NCBI GenBank assembly: GCA_017302835.1
Contig: JAFLCC010000004.1
Span: 1 to 64,000, forward strand
Reading direction: 5' to 3'
DNA length: 64,000 nt
DNA from: Deltaproteobacteria bacterium
GTDB taxonomy: Bacteria > Bdellovibrionota > Bdellovibrionia > Bdellovibrionales > Bdellovibrionaceae
Positions 8,092 through 18,302 of this stretch are shown here, in pieces. The notes below the pieces were generated by a model that was not told where the DNA came from, did no database searches, and was given only the letters and a program-made list of their open reading frames with translations. A program made the translations under genes and the position numbers. Position 1 is the first letter of the stretch. Every line of letters begins with the position of its first letter.

Positions 8092-8926
8092 TTTCAACTT
8101 AATACTACTCGCCCTTATCTCAATACTGATTTCTTGTGCCAAAAAAGATCCCGGAACATCTACGGGAAATCCCTTAGTTAATCTTTCCATGACTTCATCT
8201 AATAGCGTTGCAACAGTTGCAACCAATTTCTATAATAAGTTATTTTCACTATTGATCCCAACAACACAAGCTAAACTTCCACCTAGCCTGATGTCAGACA
8301 GCCAAGCCAATTCCATCACAATAAGTAGCTTCTGGGTCTCACTTGGCGAAATCGAATTAAAAGCCAATGAAGCTGCAGAGGCTAGTGAATCTGAAAACGC
8401 AGAAACATCATTTGCAGGACCCTACAATATCGATATGCTAAGCGATACTCCTTCAAACTTTACAACAGGCCGCATCCCCTTATCTTCATTTAGACGCTTA
8501 AAGTATAAATTTAAAAAAATACTTTCACTACCAGACTCTGCCCCAACAGGTGCTTTAAATAAGGCTGTCTATATATCAGGTTCTGTCAATGGAAAACCTT
8601 TTATATTTTCTTCAAGTTCTGAAATAGAAATGTCAATTGCTGGATCTAATGCTGTCGTGGCTGAAGATTCAACAACAATATTGATTCAAGTGCAAATTGC
8701 TAATTTAATTAGAAAGATTAATTTTTCAGCTGTTACTGCTGTTACAACTACTGATATTAATGAAGGTAATCGCCTAACAAGTGGCACGGTTATCTGTCCA
8801 CAGATAGATACCTCTTTAACTGATGTCTATAACTGTGTATTAAAAGGACTTTCAACAGAAGCTAATCTTGGCAAGGATGTAAACAAAGATGGCTCCCTTG
8901 ATAACGATGAGCCATCAGTTAAATAA
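8081..8926 (+). CDS. Lipoprotein with C-terminal EF-hand-like loop (paralogue 2)
   Basis: 281 residues from the ATG at 8081, chosen because AAGGAAG at 8068-8074 is correctly spaced for it and too close to the ATG at 8075. The signal ends in SILISC with the lipid-bearing Cys at residue 19. It parallels the gene at 6345 along its length: AGPYNIDMLSDTP matches KGPYYVDLLSNAP, and DVNKDGSLDNDE near the C-terminus is a textbook DxNxDGxLxxDE calcium-binding loop. Overlaps the regulator gene by 11 bases. Probably a surface or periplasmic lipoprotein whose fold depends on calcium. Substrate or partner unknown. Confidence 0.75.
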   Translation: MKNNFNLILLALISILISCAKKDPGTSTGNPLVNLSMTSSNSVATVATNFYNKLFSLLIPTTQAKLPPSLMSDSQANSITISSFWVSLGEIELKANEAAEASESENAETSFAGPYNIDMLSDTPSNFTTGRIPLSSFRRLKYKFKKILSLPDSAPTGALNKAVYISGSVNGKPFIFSSSSEIEMSIAGSNAVVAEDSTTILIQVQIANLIRKINFSAVTAVTTTDINEGNRLTSGTVICPQIDTSLTDVYNCVLKGLSTEANLGKDVNKDGSLDNDEPSVK

Positions 8927-8985
8927 TCGTCTCTGAATTTTCTTGGGTTTGGTAACTCAGACTCTTGTTCCGATCCTAAAGCGTT

Positions 8986-9411
8986 TCAAGGACGATTAAT
9001 TGTAAATTGAAAGTTTTGACCAAAGTTTGAGTAGTAGCCCCCTTTGGAATTTTCAATATAAATTTCAAATTGACCCGAAAAATTACGTCCCAAAGGAATT
9101 GTCGATAGATATCCCGCTCGAGCCTCACTAAGTATGCTTCTACCAATTTCATGGCCGTTAGCTATTGCGATAGCCCATAGCGAACCGTAAGATCCGTGTC
9201 CGAGATTGATCTGGGCATTGCCTGGGATCATGATACTAACATAGACCCCTTGATAATCCTCGAAGTAGCTTGCGCAAACCTCTTTGAAACAATCAATTTT
9301 AGGATATTTTGGGACTGACACCGCTGCGCGAGCCATAGGACCCGCCAACATAAACATTCCCATAACAAGAACTGATAATAATTTCTTTGAAGACACCATA
9401 TTTTCTGACAT
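8986..9411 (-). CDS. Secreted hypothetical protein
   Basis: 141 residues. A strong binding site (AAGGAG, 6 bases before the ATG at 9411) fixes the start, and the first 29 residues are a signal peptide ending MARA-AVS. The mature protein has two closely spaced cysteines (DCFKEVCASY) and a beta-rich, Gly/Tyr-rich C-terminus (SKGGYYSNFGQNFQFTINRP). No family recognised. Divergent from the LysR-type gene at 9544 with 132 bp between them, so it is a candidate target of that regulator. Confidence 0.6.
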   Translation of the reverse strand: MSENMVSSKKLLSVLVMGMFMLAGPMARAAVSVPKYPKIDCFKEVCASYFEDYQGVYVSIMIPGNAQINLGHGSYGSLWAIAIANGHEIGRSILSEARAGYLSTIPLGRNFSGQFEIYIENSKGGYYSNFGQNFQFTINRP

Positions 9412-9485
9412 TTTGAACTCCTTTTTTTTCTTTTTGAAATATCTAACAGCATTTAAGATTTCATAATATTACTTTTATTATTCGA

Positions 9486-9509
9486 TATATTAATGTAAAT
9501 ATTAATATA
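9486..9509. promoter_or_regulatory. Inverted repeat in divergent promoter, candidate LysR site
   Basis: TATATTAAT, a 6-base spacer GTAAAT, then ATTAATATA: an exact 9-bp inverted repeat 34 bases before the LysR gene and about 75 bases before the divergent secreted-protein gene. Position and symmetry fit an autoregulatory LysR site, but the sequence is extremely AT-rich, so chance is possible. Confidence 0.4.
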
Positions 9510-9543
9510 TTAAAGCTTAACCCTTCCAGATGGAAATGCCGGA

Positions 9544-10389
9544 ATGAATTTTAAACTGATTTCTTACTTTATAGATATTGCCCAAAAAAAAAGTTTTAGC
9601 GAAGCCTCTCTTCGCAACCATATCAGTCTTCCGGCCATGAGCCAGGCCATCAAAAGGTTGGAACAAGACCTTGGATTCCCATTATTCCAGCATGGAAAAA
9701 ATAAATTTGCGCTTTCTCCAGAAGGGGAAATTTTTTTACCCCAGGCCGATCAAATCCTCAAATCCTGGAAGGAGATTAAGAAAATAAATTCGAAGTCGCC
9801 AAAATCGACCGAAAATCAGGAAATTATTTCATTAGCGGCGCCCTCAAGTCTCTATAGCTCAATTTTTATTGAAGAATTGAGCCGACTCTGTGTTGCGCAA
9901 GAGTTTCAACTCCGATTGTTTACTGGGAACAGCCGAGAGATTAGACATCTTCTAGAGTCCCGTACCTGTGATTTTGCAATCTGTCTTGATGATCCCTTCC
10001 TGAAAAATTTTACCTCCCAGTCGCTCTACAAGGGGTATTTTGGGCTTTTTCAAAGCCTTAATTACAGTAAGGGAGAGGCTTTGATTGTTGGTGATTTTGG
10101 ACTTGAAGTGAAAAATCTGATGGCTTTCTATCAAATGAAATTCAAGAGACCCTTACCTATAGTTGCAGAAGTAGCGAGCTGGGATTTAATAGCCCAACTT
10201 GTCGAGCTAAAAACGGGGCAGGGGCTTTTACCCGATTTTCATAAGATCACACGAAGCAAAAACGTCATCCAGGTCTTAAAAAAATACCCGCAGACAAGTT
10301 ATGAGATTAAAATTTACGCCCATTCCAACAGTTCAAATAGGCTCTTTAACTTTCTTGCCGACAAATTTAAAAATCGCCTGGTGAAATAA
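9544..10389 (+). CDS. LysR-type transcriptional regulator
   Basis: 281 residues. The N-terminal 60 residues are the LysR winged helix-turn-helix: MNFKLISYFIDIAQKKSFSE, then SLPAMSQAIKRLEQDLGFPL. Residues 90-281 form the substrate-binding domain. The effector is not evident. Transcribed away from the small secreted protein at 8986-9411, with a candidate operator between them, and convergent with kdpE, from which it is separated by 114 bases. Nothing links it specifically to potassium uptake. The protein is slightly shorter than the usual 290-310 residues but looks intact. Confidence 0.85.
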   Translation: MNFKLISYFIDIAQKKSFSEASLRNHISLPAMSQAIKRLEQDLGFPLFQHGKNKFALSPEGEIFLPQADQILKSWKEIKKINSKSPKSTENQEIISLAAPSSLYSSIFIEELSRLCVAQEFQLRLFTGNSREIRHLLESRTCDFAICLDDPFLKNFTSQSLYKGYFGLFQSLNYSKGEALIVGDFGLEVKNLMAFYQMKFKRPLPIVAEVASWDLIAQLVELKTGQGLLPDFHKITRSKNVIQVLKKYPQTSYEIKIYAHSNSSNRLFNFLADKFKNRLVK

Positions 10390-10503
10390 CTTGAATGGGA
10401 TTGGCTCGTCTAAATAAGGATTTCAAGGCGTAAGTATAGATGACATTGTTGCAAAAACAAAATTGGACTTGGGATAGGCCCTGGTTGATGAAGTCATCAA
10501 ACC

Positions 10504-11184
10504 TCAAATAAGTCGGTAGCCAACACCAGGCTCGGTCAAAAGGTGTTTTGGTTCAGAAGGATTTTTTTCTATCTTTTTTCTCAGTTGATTAACGTAAATC
10601 CGCAAGTAGTGGCTCTGGTCCTCGGCAAGACTGCCCCAAATTTGTTTCAATAACTGGGTTTGTGGAACAACTTTACCATGATCCCTGACAAGTCTGGAAA
10701 GAACTTCGTATTCTGTTGCCGTCAATTTTATTTCTTTGCCAGATACAATTACTTTTTTTTGTGACAAATCAACTTCTAAATCATCCGAGATGAAAATTGG
10801 AGTTGCCTCTATCAATCCAATATTTCTAAGTGCTACGCGGACACGAGCAAGCAGCTCCTTGGCCCCAAATGGCTTTGTTAGGTAGTCATCTGCCCCGGCA
10901 TCGAGAAGTTGAACTTTAACTTGCTCTCCATCCATCACCGTCAAAATAATTATTGGGACTCTCGTCCATTTTCTCAAAGTCTTTAGCACTTCTAGACCAT
11001 TCATGTCTGGCAACCCTAAATCAAGAAGCACAAGATGAGGATGAAACTCAGATACCTTTTCCATACCTGACTTGCCGTCAACAGCCTCAGCTATTTTATA
11101 CCCATTTCCCTCAAGACTCATCTTGACGATGTTTCGAATCGCCTGTTCATCATCAATCAGAAGAATACGAACATCATTACTCAT
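10504..11184 (-). CDS. kdpE: Response regulator KdpE
   Basis: 226 residues, OmpR/PhoB type. The receiver domain (1-120) has the acidic pair DD at 11-12, the phospho-acceptor Asp55 in LVLLDLGLPD and the conserved Lys in LTKPFG. The C-terminal winged helix (130-226) includes LTATEYEVLSRLVRDHGKVV and HYLRIYVNQLRKKIE. It overlaps the end of kdpD by 8 bases, as is usual for this pair. In known systems KdpD phosphorylates KdpE under potassium limitation and KdpE activates the kdpFABC promoter. Last gene of the operon kdpFABCDE. Confidence 0.95.
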   Translation of the reverse strand: MSNDVRILLIDDEQAIRNIVKMSLEGNGYKIAEAVDGKSGMEKVSEFHPHLVLLDLGLPDMNGLEVLKTLRKWTRVPIIILTVMDGEQVKVQLLDAGADDYLTKPFGAKELLARVRVALRNIGLIEATPIFISDDLEVDLSQKKVIVSGKEIKLTATEYEVLSRLVRDHGKVVPQTQLLKQIWGSLAEDQSHYLRIYVNQLRKKIEKNPSEPKHLLTEPGVGYRLI

Positions 11185-13879
11185 TTGCAGATTCTCCTGG
11201 GATTTTCGGCTGAGCCTCCAGAGGCAATTCGACGATAAAACAAGCCCCGTGCGGATTCACATTATGAATACTGACGCGGCCTTTGTGTAACTCAATAATG
11301 CTTTTCACTATTGAAAGTCCCAAACCTGTTCCACCTGTGGGACTTCCTGGAACACGATAAAATTTATCAAAAACTTTATCCATTGATTCTTCCGGAATAC
11401 CAGGCCCCTGATCTTCAATTTCTAATACAAAATGTGAGTCAGCACGTCTCTGAGTGATTTTAATTTGTGTTCCTGTCGGAGAATACATTGCTGCGTTTAG
11501 AATTATATTTGAGAGGGCATGTTCCATAAGTCTATAGTCCATCTTTACCAAATGAATTTCATCAATGAAATTTATTTGAATCTTATGTTGGGATAGTGAC
11601 TTTTCAAGTTTTTTTAATACGACACTCAGCAGATCGCTGAAGTCATGCCACTCTAATTTCAAAGACAATACTCCCGAATTAAGTCGGCTCATATCCAAAA
11701 GATTTTCAATAACTCGGTTTAAACGGTCACCTGCCTCATTTAATCCTAAAGCAATCTCTTTTACATATCTATTTCCACCTGTAAGCTCATCACTTTCTAA
11801 TGCCGATGCAGCACCTAAAATGGCAGTGAGTGGCGTTCTCATTTCATGAGAAATGGAGCTTAGCAAGGTCTGATGAAGTTCTTCAGAATCCTTCAAACGT
11901 TGAGTTTCAGCAAAACGTTTTGTCAAAAAGTGTTTTTCAATTGAAGCCCCAAGCTGTCGAACAATAGAAAGAAGAAGGCTCTCCTTCTCAAGATCAAGTT
12001 TCCGAGCTTTCTTTGTTGGTTGAAACACAAAAACTCCGACAGTTTCAGAAGTTCCCTTAAGAGGAACAAATAACGCGCGTGACTGTGCAAGAGTGTCAGT
12101 AGACCAGCCAGCAGATTTCTTATTTTCAAAGCACCACTGAGCAACAGCCTGATCTTTTTCGTTGAGTCTAACAGAATAAGATTTTGCCTCTTCAAACTCA
12201 AGTTTACCCTGACTCGATTTCAAAACAACTCCACATGAAGCATCTAGCAAAGCGCCAACTCTCTTAGTAACTTTACTTAAAAAATCTGATTTCTCTGTCG
12301 CATTTGCTATGTCTTTAAGGACCTCATAAAGAACATTAGTTCGTTCCTCACGCTCGCGCATCACTTTCTCATGAAAACGAATTCGATTGGTCAAAAATCC
12401 AGTGATCAAAGCGACGACAAAGAACGCAATACACATTAAAAAATCTTCAGTATTGTTAATTGCGAATGTCATCTTTGGTTGTATAAAAAAATAGTCCCAA
12501 ATAAGAGTGCTCATGCTTGCCGCAAATACCACAGCTCCGATAGAGCCAAACATTCCAACAATAATTGTCGCCAAAAGAAAGATAAAGCCAACTGCTCTAT
12601 ATCCAATGTAACCATCTAGAGCTGCACCCAAAAAACTAACTCCAACAATTGAACAAAAAGTGTTCCAATATTTTACAATACCCGTTTTTGATCGATAATA
12701 GGAGAGTTCATCGATGAGACTTGGTTTAATTAACGAGACTCCCTCTTGTCTAATAATATGTACATCAACTTCAAGACTTTCGCGAACAAGTCTCTCTAAA
12801 AGATTTCCCCTTTCAATAACATCCCGAAACCATCTACGGGTTGGTCGACCTACAATAACCTGAGTCACATTTTTAACTCTACAAATTCTTCGCACCGCTG
12901 AAGGTACGTCCACCTCCGTGGTGGTGATCACTTCTGCCTTAAGTTCTCGTGCAAGATTGAGGTTTTTTACCAGTTGGGCTTGATCGGTATCATTTAATGA
13001 AATTCCAGTATCGACATGCAATGCGATCCAAGGCGCCTCAAGATTATAGGATAGCCGCCGAGTTGCACGGATCAGTTTTTCAGAATAAGGGCTATGGCTA
13101 ACCGCCGCCAGCAACCTTTCATTTGTCTGCCATGGGCTTCCTTCAGCTCTGACACTGACAAATCTCTGTAAATCCTGATCAACACGCTCTGCCGTCATTC
13201 TTAGGGCAATTTCACGAAGTGCTGTTAGCTTGTCTTCTTTAAAAAAGTTCTGCGCCGCTCGATCCGCTTTATCGCCAAGATAGACTTTTCCCTCTTTCAA
13301 TCTCTTGAGAAGTTCAGTCGGTGCAATGTCCACAAGTTCAACTTGACTGGCGCGTTCCAAAATACTGTCTGGCACTGTTTCGCGAATGGGAATACCCGTA
13401 ATGGCTTCGACTGAGTCTTTGCGACTTTCAAGATGTTGAACATTGAAAGCGGTGAATACATCAATGTGAGCATCCAGGATTTCTAAGACGTCTTGATATC
13501 TCTTTTCATGTCGAGATCCAGGAGCGTTAGAATGTGCCAACTCATCAACAACAACAAGCTCAGGTCGCCTACGAAGAATTTCTTCAAGATCCATTTCTTC
13601 GAGAGTAGCACCACGATATTTGACTTTCTTTTTCTGAATAACAGGAAGACCCTCTGTAAGAGCCACTGTCTCAGATCTTCCGTGCGTCTCAACAATCCCT
13701 ACGACGACGTCAGCTCCCTCTTTTAATTTTTGATGGGCTGCCCGAAGCATGGCACAGGTTTTTCCTACGCCTGCCGACATGCCCAAAAAAATTCGGAGCT
13801 TTCCTTGTTTTTGTTTTTTTTCTTCCTCTTCCATGGCACTCAAGAGCGCATCTGGATCAGGTCGGTTATCAGAATTCAA
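11177..13879 (-). CDS. kdpD: Sensor histidine kinase KdpD
   Basis: 900 residues, full length for KdpD. Order of domains: cytoplasmic KdpD domain with Walker A motif GMSAGVGKT (33-41); a universal-stress-protein-like domain (about 250-370); four close membrane segments (about 400-500, DUF4118 region); a GAF-like linker; HisKA with the phosphorylated His678 in SSISHEMRTPL; and the ATPase domain with DQGPGIPEE and GGTGLGLSIV. It senses potassium or ionic state at the inner membrane and controls KdpE. Follows kdpC by about 19 bases and overlaps kdpE. Confidence 0.95.
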   Translation of the reverse strand: MNSDNRPDPDALLSAMEEEEKKQKQGKLRIFLGMSAGVGKTCAMLRAAHQKLKEGADVVVGIVETHGRSETVALTEGLPVIQKKKVKYRGATLEEMDLEEILRRRPELVVVDELAHSNAPGSRHEKRYQDVLEILDAHIDVFTAFNVQHLESRKDSVEAITGIPIRETVPDSILERASQVELVDIAPTELLKRLKEGKVYLGDKADRAAQNFFKEDKLTALREIALRMTAERVDQDLQRFVSVRAEGSPWQTNERLLAAVSHSPYSEKLIRATRRLSYNLEAPWIALHVDTGISLNDTDQAQLVKNLNLARELKAEVITTTEVDVPSAVRRICRVKNVTQVIVGRPTRRWFRDVIERGNLLERLVRESLEVDVHIIRQEGVSLIKPSLIDELSYYRSKTGIVKYWNTFCSIVGVSFLGAALDGYIGYRAVGFIFLLATIIVGMFGSIGAVVFAASMSTLIWDYFFIQPKMTFAINNTEDFLMCIAFFVVALITGFLTNRIRFHEKVMREREERTNVLYEVLKDIANATEKSDFLSKVTKRVGALLDASCGVVLKSSQGKLEFEEAKSYSVRLNEKDQAVAQWCFENKKSAGWSTDTLAQSRALFVPLKGTSETVGVFVFQPTKKARKLDLEKESLLLSIVRQLGASIEKHFLTKRFAETQRLKDSEELHQTLLSSISHEMRTPLTAILGAASALESDELTGGNRYVKEIALGLNEAGDRLNRVIENLLDMSRLNSGVLSLKLEWHDFSDLLSVVLKKLEKSLSQHKIQINFIDEIHLVKMDYRLMEHALSNIILNAAMYSPTGTQIKITQRRADSHFVLEIEDQGPGIPEESMDKVFDKFYRVPGSPTGGTGLGLSIVKSIIELHKGRVSIHNVNPHGACFIVELPLEAQPKIPGESANE

Positions 13880-13898
13880 TTGAATCTCCTATTGCATA

Positions 13899-14489
13899 CT
13901 ATTTTGTCTTCAGCGGCGCTGACTCAATGCCTTGAGCCGTATCAAGGGCCATATTGAGGACGAGAACATTCACCCTCGCCTCCCCAAGAATTCCGAACTG
14001 TCGACCTTCGCTTGCTTGTTCTATGAGGCTTTGTACTTTCTCATTCGTGATATTCCTTGCTTTTGCCACCCGTTGTAATTGGTACTGTGCGGCCGCTGGA
14101 CTTATATGAGGGTCCAAACCGCTGCCTGAGGCAAAAAGTAAGTCGTGCGGAGGCTCCACCGTTTGTTCTGGATGAGCTGCCTTCAGTTTGGTTTTCCTCT
14201 CATCAACGATTTTCTTTAAATCGGCACTTGCCAGTCCAAGATTTGATCCACCTGATGGAAGCGGATTGTAGTCAACTGCCGATGGTCTTGACCAAAAATA
14301 CTCAGATTTCTCAAACTTCTGAGCAATCAATCGAGATCCAACGACTTGACCACCTCGAGTTAAAAAATCTCCGCTTGCTTGGCGTTGAAATATGGCTTGA
14401 GAAATTCCCGTCATGACAAAGGGGTAAAGAAAACCAAGTAAAACTATCATAAACAGTTTAAATCGAATTGCAGGCATTACATATTTCAT
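13899..14489 (-). CDS. kdpC: Potassium-transporting ATPase subunit KdpC
   Basis: I start the gene at the ATG at 14489 (MKYVMPAIRFKLFMIVLLGF), which has an AAGGGAG site 5-6 bases upstream; an in-frame ATG 30 bases earlier overlaps kdpB and has none. This gives 196 residues, close to the usual 190. One N-terminal membrane helix is followed by the periplasmic domain with conserved blocks GSRLIAQKFEKSEYFWSRPS, GSNLGLAS and GSGLDPHISPAAAQYQ. KdpC stabilises the KdpFABC complex. Seventeen-base gap after kdpB. Confidence 0.95.
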   Translation of the reverse strand: MKYVMPAIRFKLFMIVLLGFLYPFVMTGISQAIFQRQASGDFLTRGGQVVGSRLIAQKFEKSEYFWSRPSAVDYNPLPSGGSNLGLASADLKKIVDERKTKLKAAHPEQTVEPPHDLLFASGSGLDPHISPAAAQYQLQRVAKARNITNEKVQSLIEQASEGRQFGILGEARVNVLVLNMALDTAQGIESAPLKTK

Positions 14490-14505
14490 AAAAACTCCCT
14501 TTGGT

Positions 14506-16593
14506 CTAAACCAAACCAATAGACGTGATTAGGATATCAATCAGCTTAATTCCAATAAATGGAATGATAATGCCGCCAATACCGTAAATTAATAAATTTC
14601 TTCTCAGAACTGCCGATGATCCTTCTGCAAGATAAGGTACCCCTTTAAGAGCCAGTGGAATCAATGCCACAATGACAAGTGCATTAAAAATAACTGCGCT
14701 TAAAATTGCACTTTGTGGAGACACTAGCCGCATGACGTTCAACACAGCCAATGGCCCTTCTTTTGTTCCCTGAATAATATAAAGTGTACTAAAAAGGGCC
14801 GGAAGAATCGCAAAATACTTAGCCACATCATTGGCAATACTAAATGTAGTCAGTGAACCCCTGGTCATTAAAAGCTGTTTGCCAATTTCAACAATTTCAA
14901 TCAGCTTCGTAGGGTTGCTATCAAGATCCACCATATTTCCTGCCTCACGTGCGGCCTGCGTTCCCGAATTCATTGCCACACCGACATCAGCTTGGGCTAA
15001 TGCAGGGGCATCGTTGGTACCATCACCGGTCATCGCGACGAGATGACCCATGGCCTGCTCATCCCGAATGCGCTTCAATTTTGTTTCAGGAGTTGCTTGC
15101 GCCATGAAATCATCGACACCAGCCTCAGCAGCAATAGCAGCGGCGGTTAGAGCATTATCACCCGTAATCATAACAGTCCTAATTCCCATTTTCCTGAGCT
15201 CAGAAAAGCGCTCTTTAATCCCACCTTTCACGATGTCCTTCAGTTGCACAACACCAAGAATCTCCTTGCCATCTGCAACAACCAAAGGAGTCCCTCCTTT
15301 TTTGGCAACTCCATCAATAATTCCATCCAAATCTTGAGGAATGCTTCCTCCAAGACCTCTTACATATTCCTTTACAGCGTCACCTGCGCCTTTGCGAATA
15401 TTTCTTCTTCCTGCTAAGTTTTGAAAATCAATTCCACTCATTCGTGTGTTAGCAGAAAATGGAATGAATTGGGCCTGAGCAGGCTGAACACCTTCAGCCC
15501 TTATGGAAAACTTTTCTTTTGCTAGAACTACAATAGATCGTCCCTCTGCTGTTTCATCTGCAAGAGACGCCAGTTGAGAAGCCTCAGCAAGCCTTTCCTG
15601 CGTTACACCCTTTACAGAAAGAAAGGCCGTTGCCATGCGATTTCCCAAAGTAATTGTCCCGGTTTTATCTAGTAAAAGAACATCAATATCTCCGGCAGCT
15701 TCAACCGCACGACCGCTTGTTGCAATAACATTTCTTCGGATAAGCCGATCCATTCCGCTAATACCGATGGCACTTAATAATCCTCCAATTGTTGTCGGAA
15801 TAAGGCAAACTAAAAGAGCAATCAGGACAGGCACCGTAACGATGGCACCTAAATCTTGGCCTGCCGCTGAAGCACTGTAGTCGGCAATTGGCTTCAAAGT
15901 CATCACTGCAAGCACAAATATAATTGTGAGTCCTGCTAGCACGATACTTAGGGCAATCTCATTCGGAGTTTTTTGCCTTTTAGCCCCCTCAACCAATGTA
16001 ATCATTCGATCTAAAAAGCTGTGTCCAGGTTCTGCGGTAATACGAATGAGGATTCGGTCGCTAATAACTCGCGTTCCGCCCGTGACAGCACTGCGATCAC
16101 CACCGGATTCACGAATAACAGGAGCTGACTCTCCAGTGATAGCTGATTCATCAACACTGGCAATCCCCTCGATGACTTCGCCATCCCCTGGAACAATATC
16201 TCCTGCCTCACAAACAACCACCATACCCTTCTTTATGTCAGCGGCACTGATTCTCGATTCTGTTTTGCCTTTCATGAGCCGAGCCACCGTTTGAGTTCGA
16301 GTTTTCTTCAAACTTTCTGCCTGGGCTTTACCTCGCCCTTCAGCGATGGCCTCAGCAAAATTGGCAAAAAGGACCGTAAACCAAAGCCAAATCGAAATTT
16401 GAAATTCAAAAAATTTCGATCCAAGACCCATGTTGAAAATAACATAGACCGTTGTCATGATGGCTCCGATAAGCGTGACAAACATGACAGGATTTTTCAT
16501 TTGTATTCGTGGGTCCAACTTTAAAAATGATTCCTTTAAAGCTGACACAACAAGTTTTGTGTCGAACAATGGGTTTTGATTAACTTCTGACAT
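14506..16593 (-). CDS. kdpB: Potassium-transporting P-type ATPase subunit KdpB
   Basis: 695 residues. P-type ATPase with actuator motif TGES (153-156), phosphorylation motif DKTGT with Asp309, and hinge motif [20 protein letters not shown]. The sequence [20 protein letters not shown] is typical of KdpB. It hydrolyses ATP to drive potassium uptake through KdpA at the inner membrane. GAGGTGAT precedes the ATG. Placed between kdpA and kdpC with short gaps. All expected catalytic residues are visible, so the pump is probably functional. Confidence 0.96.
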   Translation of the reverse strand: MSEVNQNPLFDTKLVVSALKESFLKLDPRIQMKNPVMFVTLIGAIMTTVYVIFNMGLGSKFFEFQISIWLWFTVLFANFAEAIAEGRGKAQAESLKKTRTQTVARLMKGKTESRISAADIKKGMVVVCEAGDIVPGDGEVIEGIASVDESAITGESAPVIRESGGDRSAVTGGTRVISDRILIRITAEPGHSFLDRMITLVEGAKRQKTPNEIALSIVLAGLTIIFVLAVMTLKPIADYSASAAGQDLGAIVTVPVLIALLVCLIPTTIGGLLSAIGISGMDRLIRRNVIATSGRAVEAAGDIDVLLLDKTGTITLGNRMATAFLSVKGVTQERLAEASQLASLADETAEGRSIVVLAKEKFSIRAEGVQPAQAQFIPFSANTRMSGIDFQNLAGRRNIRKGAGDAVKEYVRGLGGSIPQDLDGIIDGVAKKGGTPLVVADGKEILGVVQLKDIVKGGIKERFSELRKMGIRTVMITGDNALTAAAIAAEAGVDDFMAQATPETKLKRIRDEQAMGHLVAMTGDGTNDAPALAQADVGVAMNSGTQAAREAGNMVDLDSNPTKLIEIVEIGKQLLMTRGSLTTFSIANDVAKYFAILPALFSTLYIIQGTKEGPLAVLNVMRLVSPQSAILSAVIFNALVIVALIPLALKGVPYLAEGSSAVLRRNLLIYGIGGIIIPFIGIKLIDILITSIGLV

Positions 16594-16603
16594 ATATCAC
16601 CTC

Positions 16604-18295
16604 TTAAAAAGTTTGACCCTTGATCATCATAAGATGCTCAACGATGGGTCCTAATGAAAGACTAGGCAAGAAAGTCAATGCTCCTACTATAAGAATCACT
16701 CCCACCAATAAAACTGCAAACGGACCTGAATCTGTTTCAAAAGTACCAGATGTTGGAGGTGAATATTTCTTTTGTGCCAGACTTCCTGCAACTGCAAGTA
16801 TTGGGACGATGATTGCAAAGCGACCAATAAACATCGCAACGGCCAACATCAAATTATAGTACAAAGTATTTGCATTCAAACCTGCAAAGGCACTTCCGTT
16901 ATTCGCTGCCGCTGAAGTAAAGGCATAAAGCATTTCAGAAAAACCATGAGGCCCTTTATTCGCAAGACTTGAAAGTGCTGCTGGAGATAAAGCAGAAATT
17001 GCAGTTCCAATTAGAATTGAAGCACATGGAGCCAAAATCGCGAGAATGACCATCATCATTTCATTCGCCTCAATCTTTTTACCCATGTATTCGGGAGTTC
17101 TTCCAACCATCAATCCGGCTATAAACACGGTCAGCAAGACAAAAAGAAGCATTCCGTAAAGACCTGCTCCAACACCACCGAAAATGATTTCACCAAGCAT
17201 CATGTTGACCATGGCAATAGCACCTGACAGTGGCGAAAGAGATGAGTGCATCGCATTCACGGCGCCGCAAGAAGCAGAAGTCGTGATTGCAGAGAAAAAG
17301 ACACTGTTGAATACGCCGAATCGTGTTTCTTTCCCTTCCATAATACCAGCTTGGTTGAAAACAGGATTCAATGTAAATTCTGATGCTAAAGAAAATGCCG
17401 TAAATGTGATAAACATTGCCAGCATTGTTCCAAAAATAACCCGGCCATGCTTTCGAGACTTGGTCATTATTCCGTAGGTATATGTTAGTGCCCCACCAAT
17501 TGAAAAGATGGAAAGCATTTGCAAAAAATTAGATAGCGGCGTCCAATTTTCAAAAGGATGTGCAGCATTTGCATTAAAAAATCCACCGCCGTTAGTTCCA
17601 AGCATTTTTATAGCCACTTGCGAAGCTACTGGTCCCAAGGCAATTGTCTGCTTCAAGCCCTCAAGGGTCATAACATCAACATAAGCTGCAAAAGTTTGGA
17701 CTATACCTTGACCAACCAAGATAAGAGTCAAGATTACACAAATTGGTAAAAGAATATAGACAATGGCCCGTGTGGTATCAACCCAAAAATTTCCAATGGT
17801 CGCTGACGACCTTCGAACTATTCCACGGGTCAAGGCGATGGCGATGGCAATGCCACAGGCTGCACTTAAGAAGTTCTGAACAGCAAGAGCCGCCATTTGC
17901 GTTAAATAACTCATTGTCACTTCACCAGAATATCCTTGCCAGTTTGTGTTAGTGATAAAACTTACAGAAGTATTCAAAGCCGAGTGCCAAGAAACATTTG
18001 GCAGAGCTTGCGGATTAAGAGGTAACCAGGCCTGTGTCATTTGGAAGGCCATCAGAACTAAAATTCCAACCAGATGGAAAATCATAAAGGCCGCAGCATA
18101 CGCCCTCCAGCTCATCTCTTCAGATGGATCAATTCCCGAAGTCCTATAAGTCAGATTTTCCAACCACCACAAAGGTTTGTGCAGCCAAGTTTTTTCTCCC
18201 TGAAACACCTTGGCCATAAATCGACCCAAGGGAGGAGTGATTGCTATGAGTAAAGCAACATAGATAATAAACTGTATGTAATCGTTGATTCCCAT
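16604..18295 (-). CDS. kdpA: Potassium-binding and translocating subunit KdpA
   Basis: 563 residues, about ten membrane helices. The four pore-loop signatures of the KdpA selectivity filter are visible: SFITNTNWQGYSGE, GTNGGGFFNANAAHPFENWT, SASCGAVNAMHSSLSP and AAANNGSAFAGL. KdpA belongs to the potassium-transporter superfamily and forms the ion path of KdpFABC. Begins 7 bases after the kdpF stop and is followed by kdpB after 10 bases. Nothing unusual is seen. Confidence 0.96.
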   Translation of the reverse strand: MGINDYIQFIIYVALLIAITPPLGRFMAKVFQGEKTWLHKPLWWLENLTYRTSGIDPSEEMSWRAYAAAFMIFHLVGILVLMAFQMTQAWLPLNPQALPNVSWHSALNTSVSFITNTNWQGYSGEVTMSYLTQMAALAVQNFLSAACGIAIAIALTRGIVRRSSATIGNFWVDTTRAIVYILLPICVILTLILVGQGIVQTFAAYVDVMTLEGLKQTIALGPVASQVAIKMLGTNGGGFFNANAAHPFENWTPLSNFLQMLSIFSIGGALTYTYGIMTKSRKHGRVIFGTMLAMFITFTAFSLASEFTLNPVFNQAGIMEGKETRFGVFNSVFFSAITTSASCGAVNAMHSSLSPLSGAIAMVNMMLGEIIFGGVGAGLYGMLLFVLLTVFIAGLMVGRTPEYMGKKIEANEMMMVILAILAPCASILIGTAISALSPAALSSLANKGPHGFSEMLYAFTSAAANNGSAFAGLNANTLYYNLMLAVAMFIGRFAIIVPILAVAGSLAQKKYSPPTSGTFETDSGPFAVLLVGVILIVGALTFLPSLSLGPIVEHLMMIKGQTF

Positions 18296-18302
18296 ATCAA
18301 CC

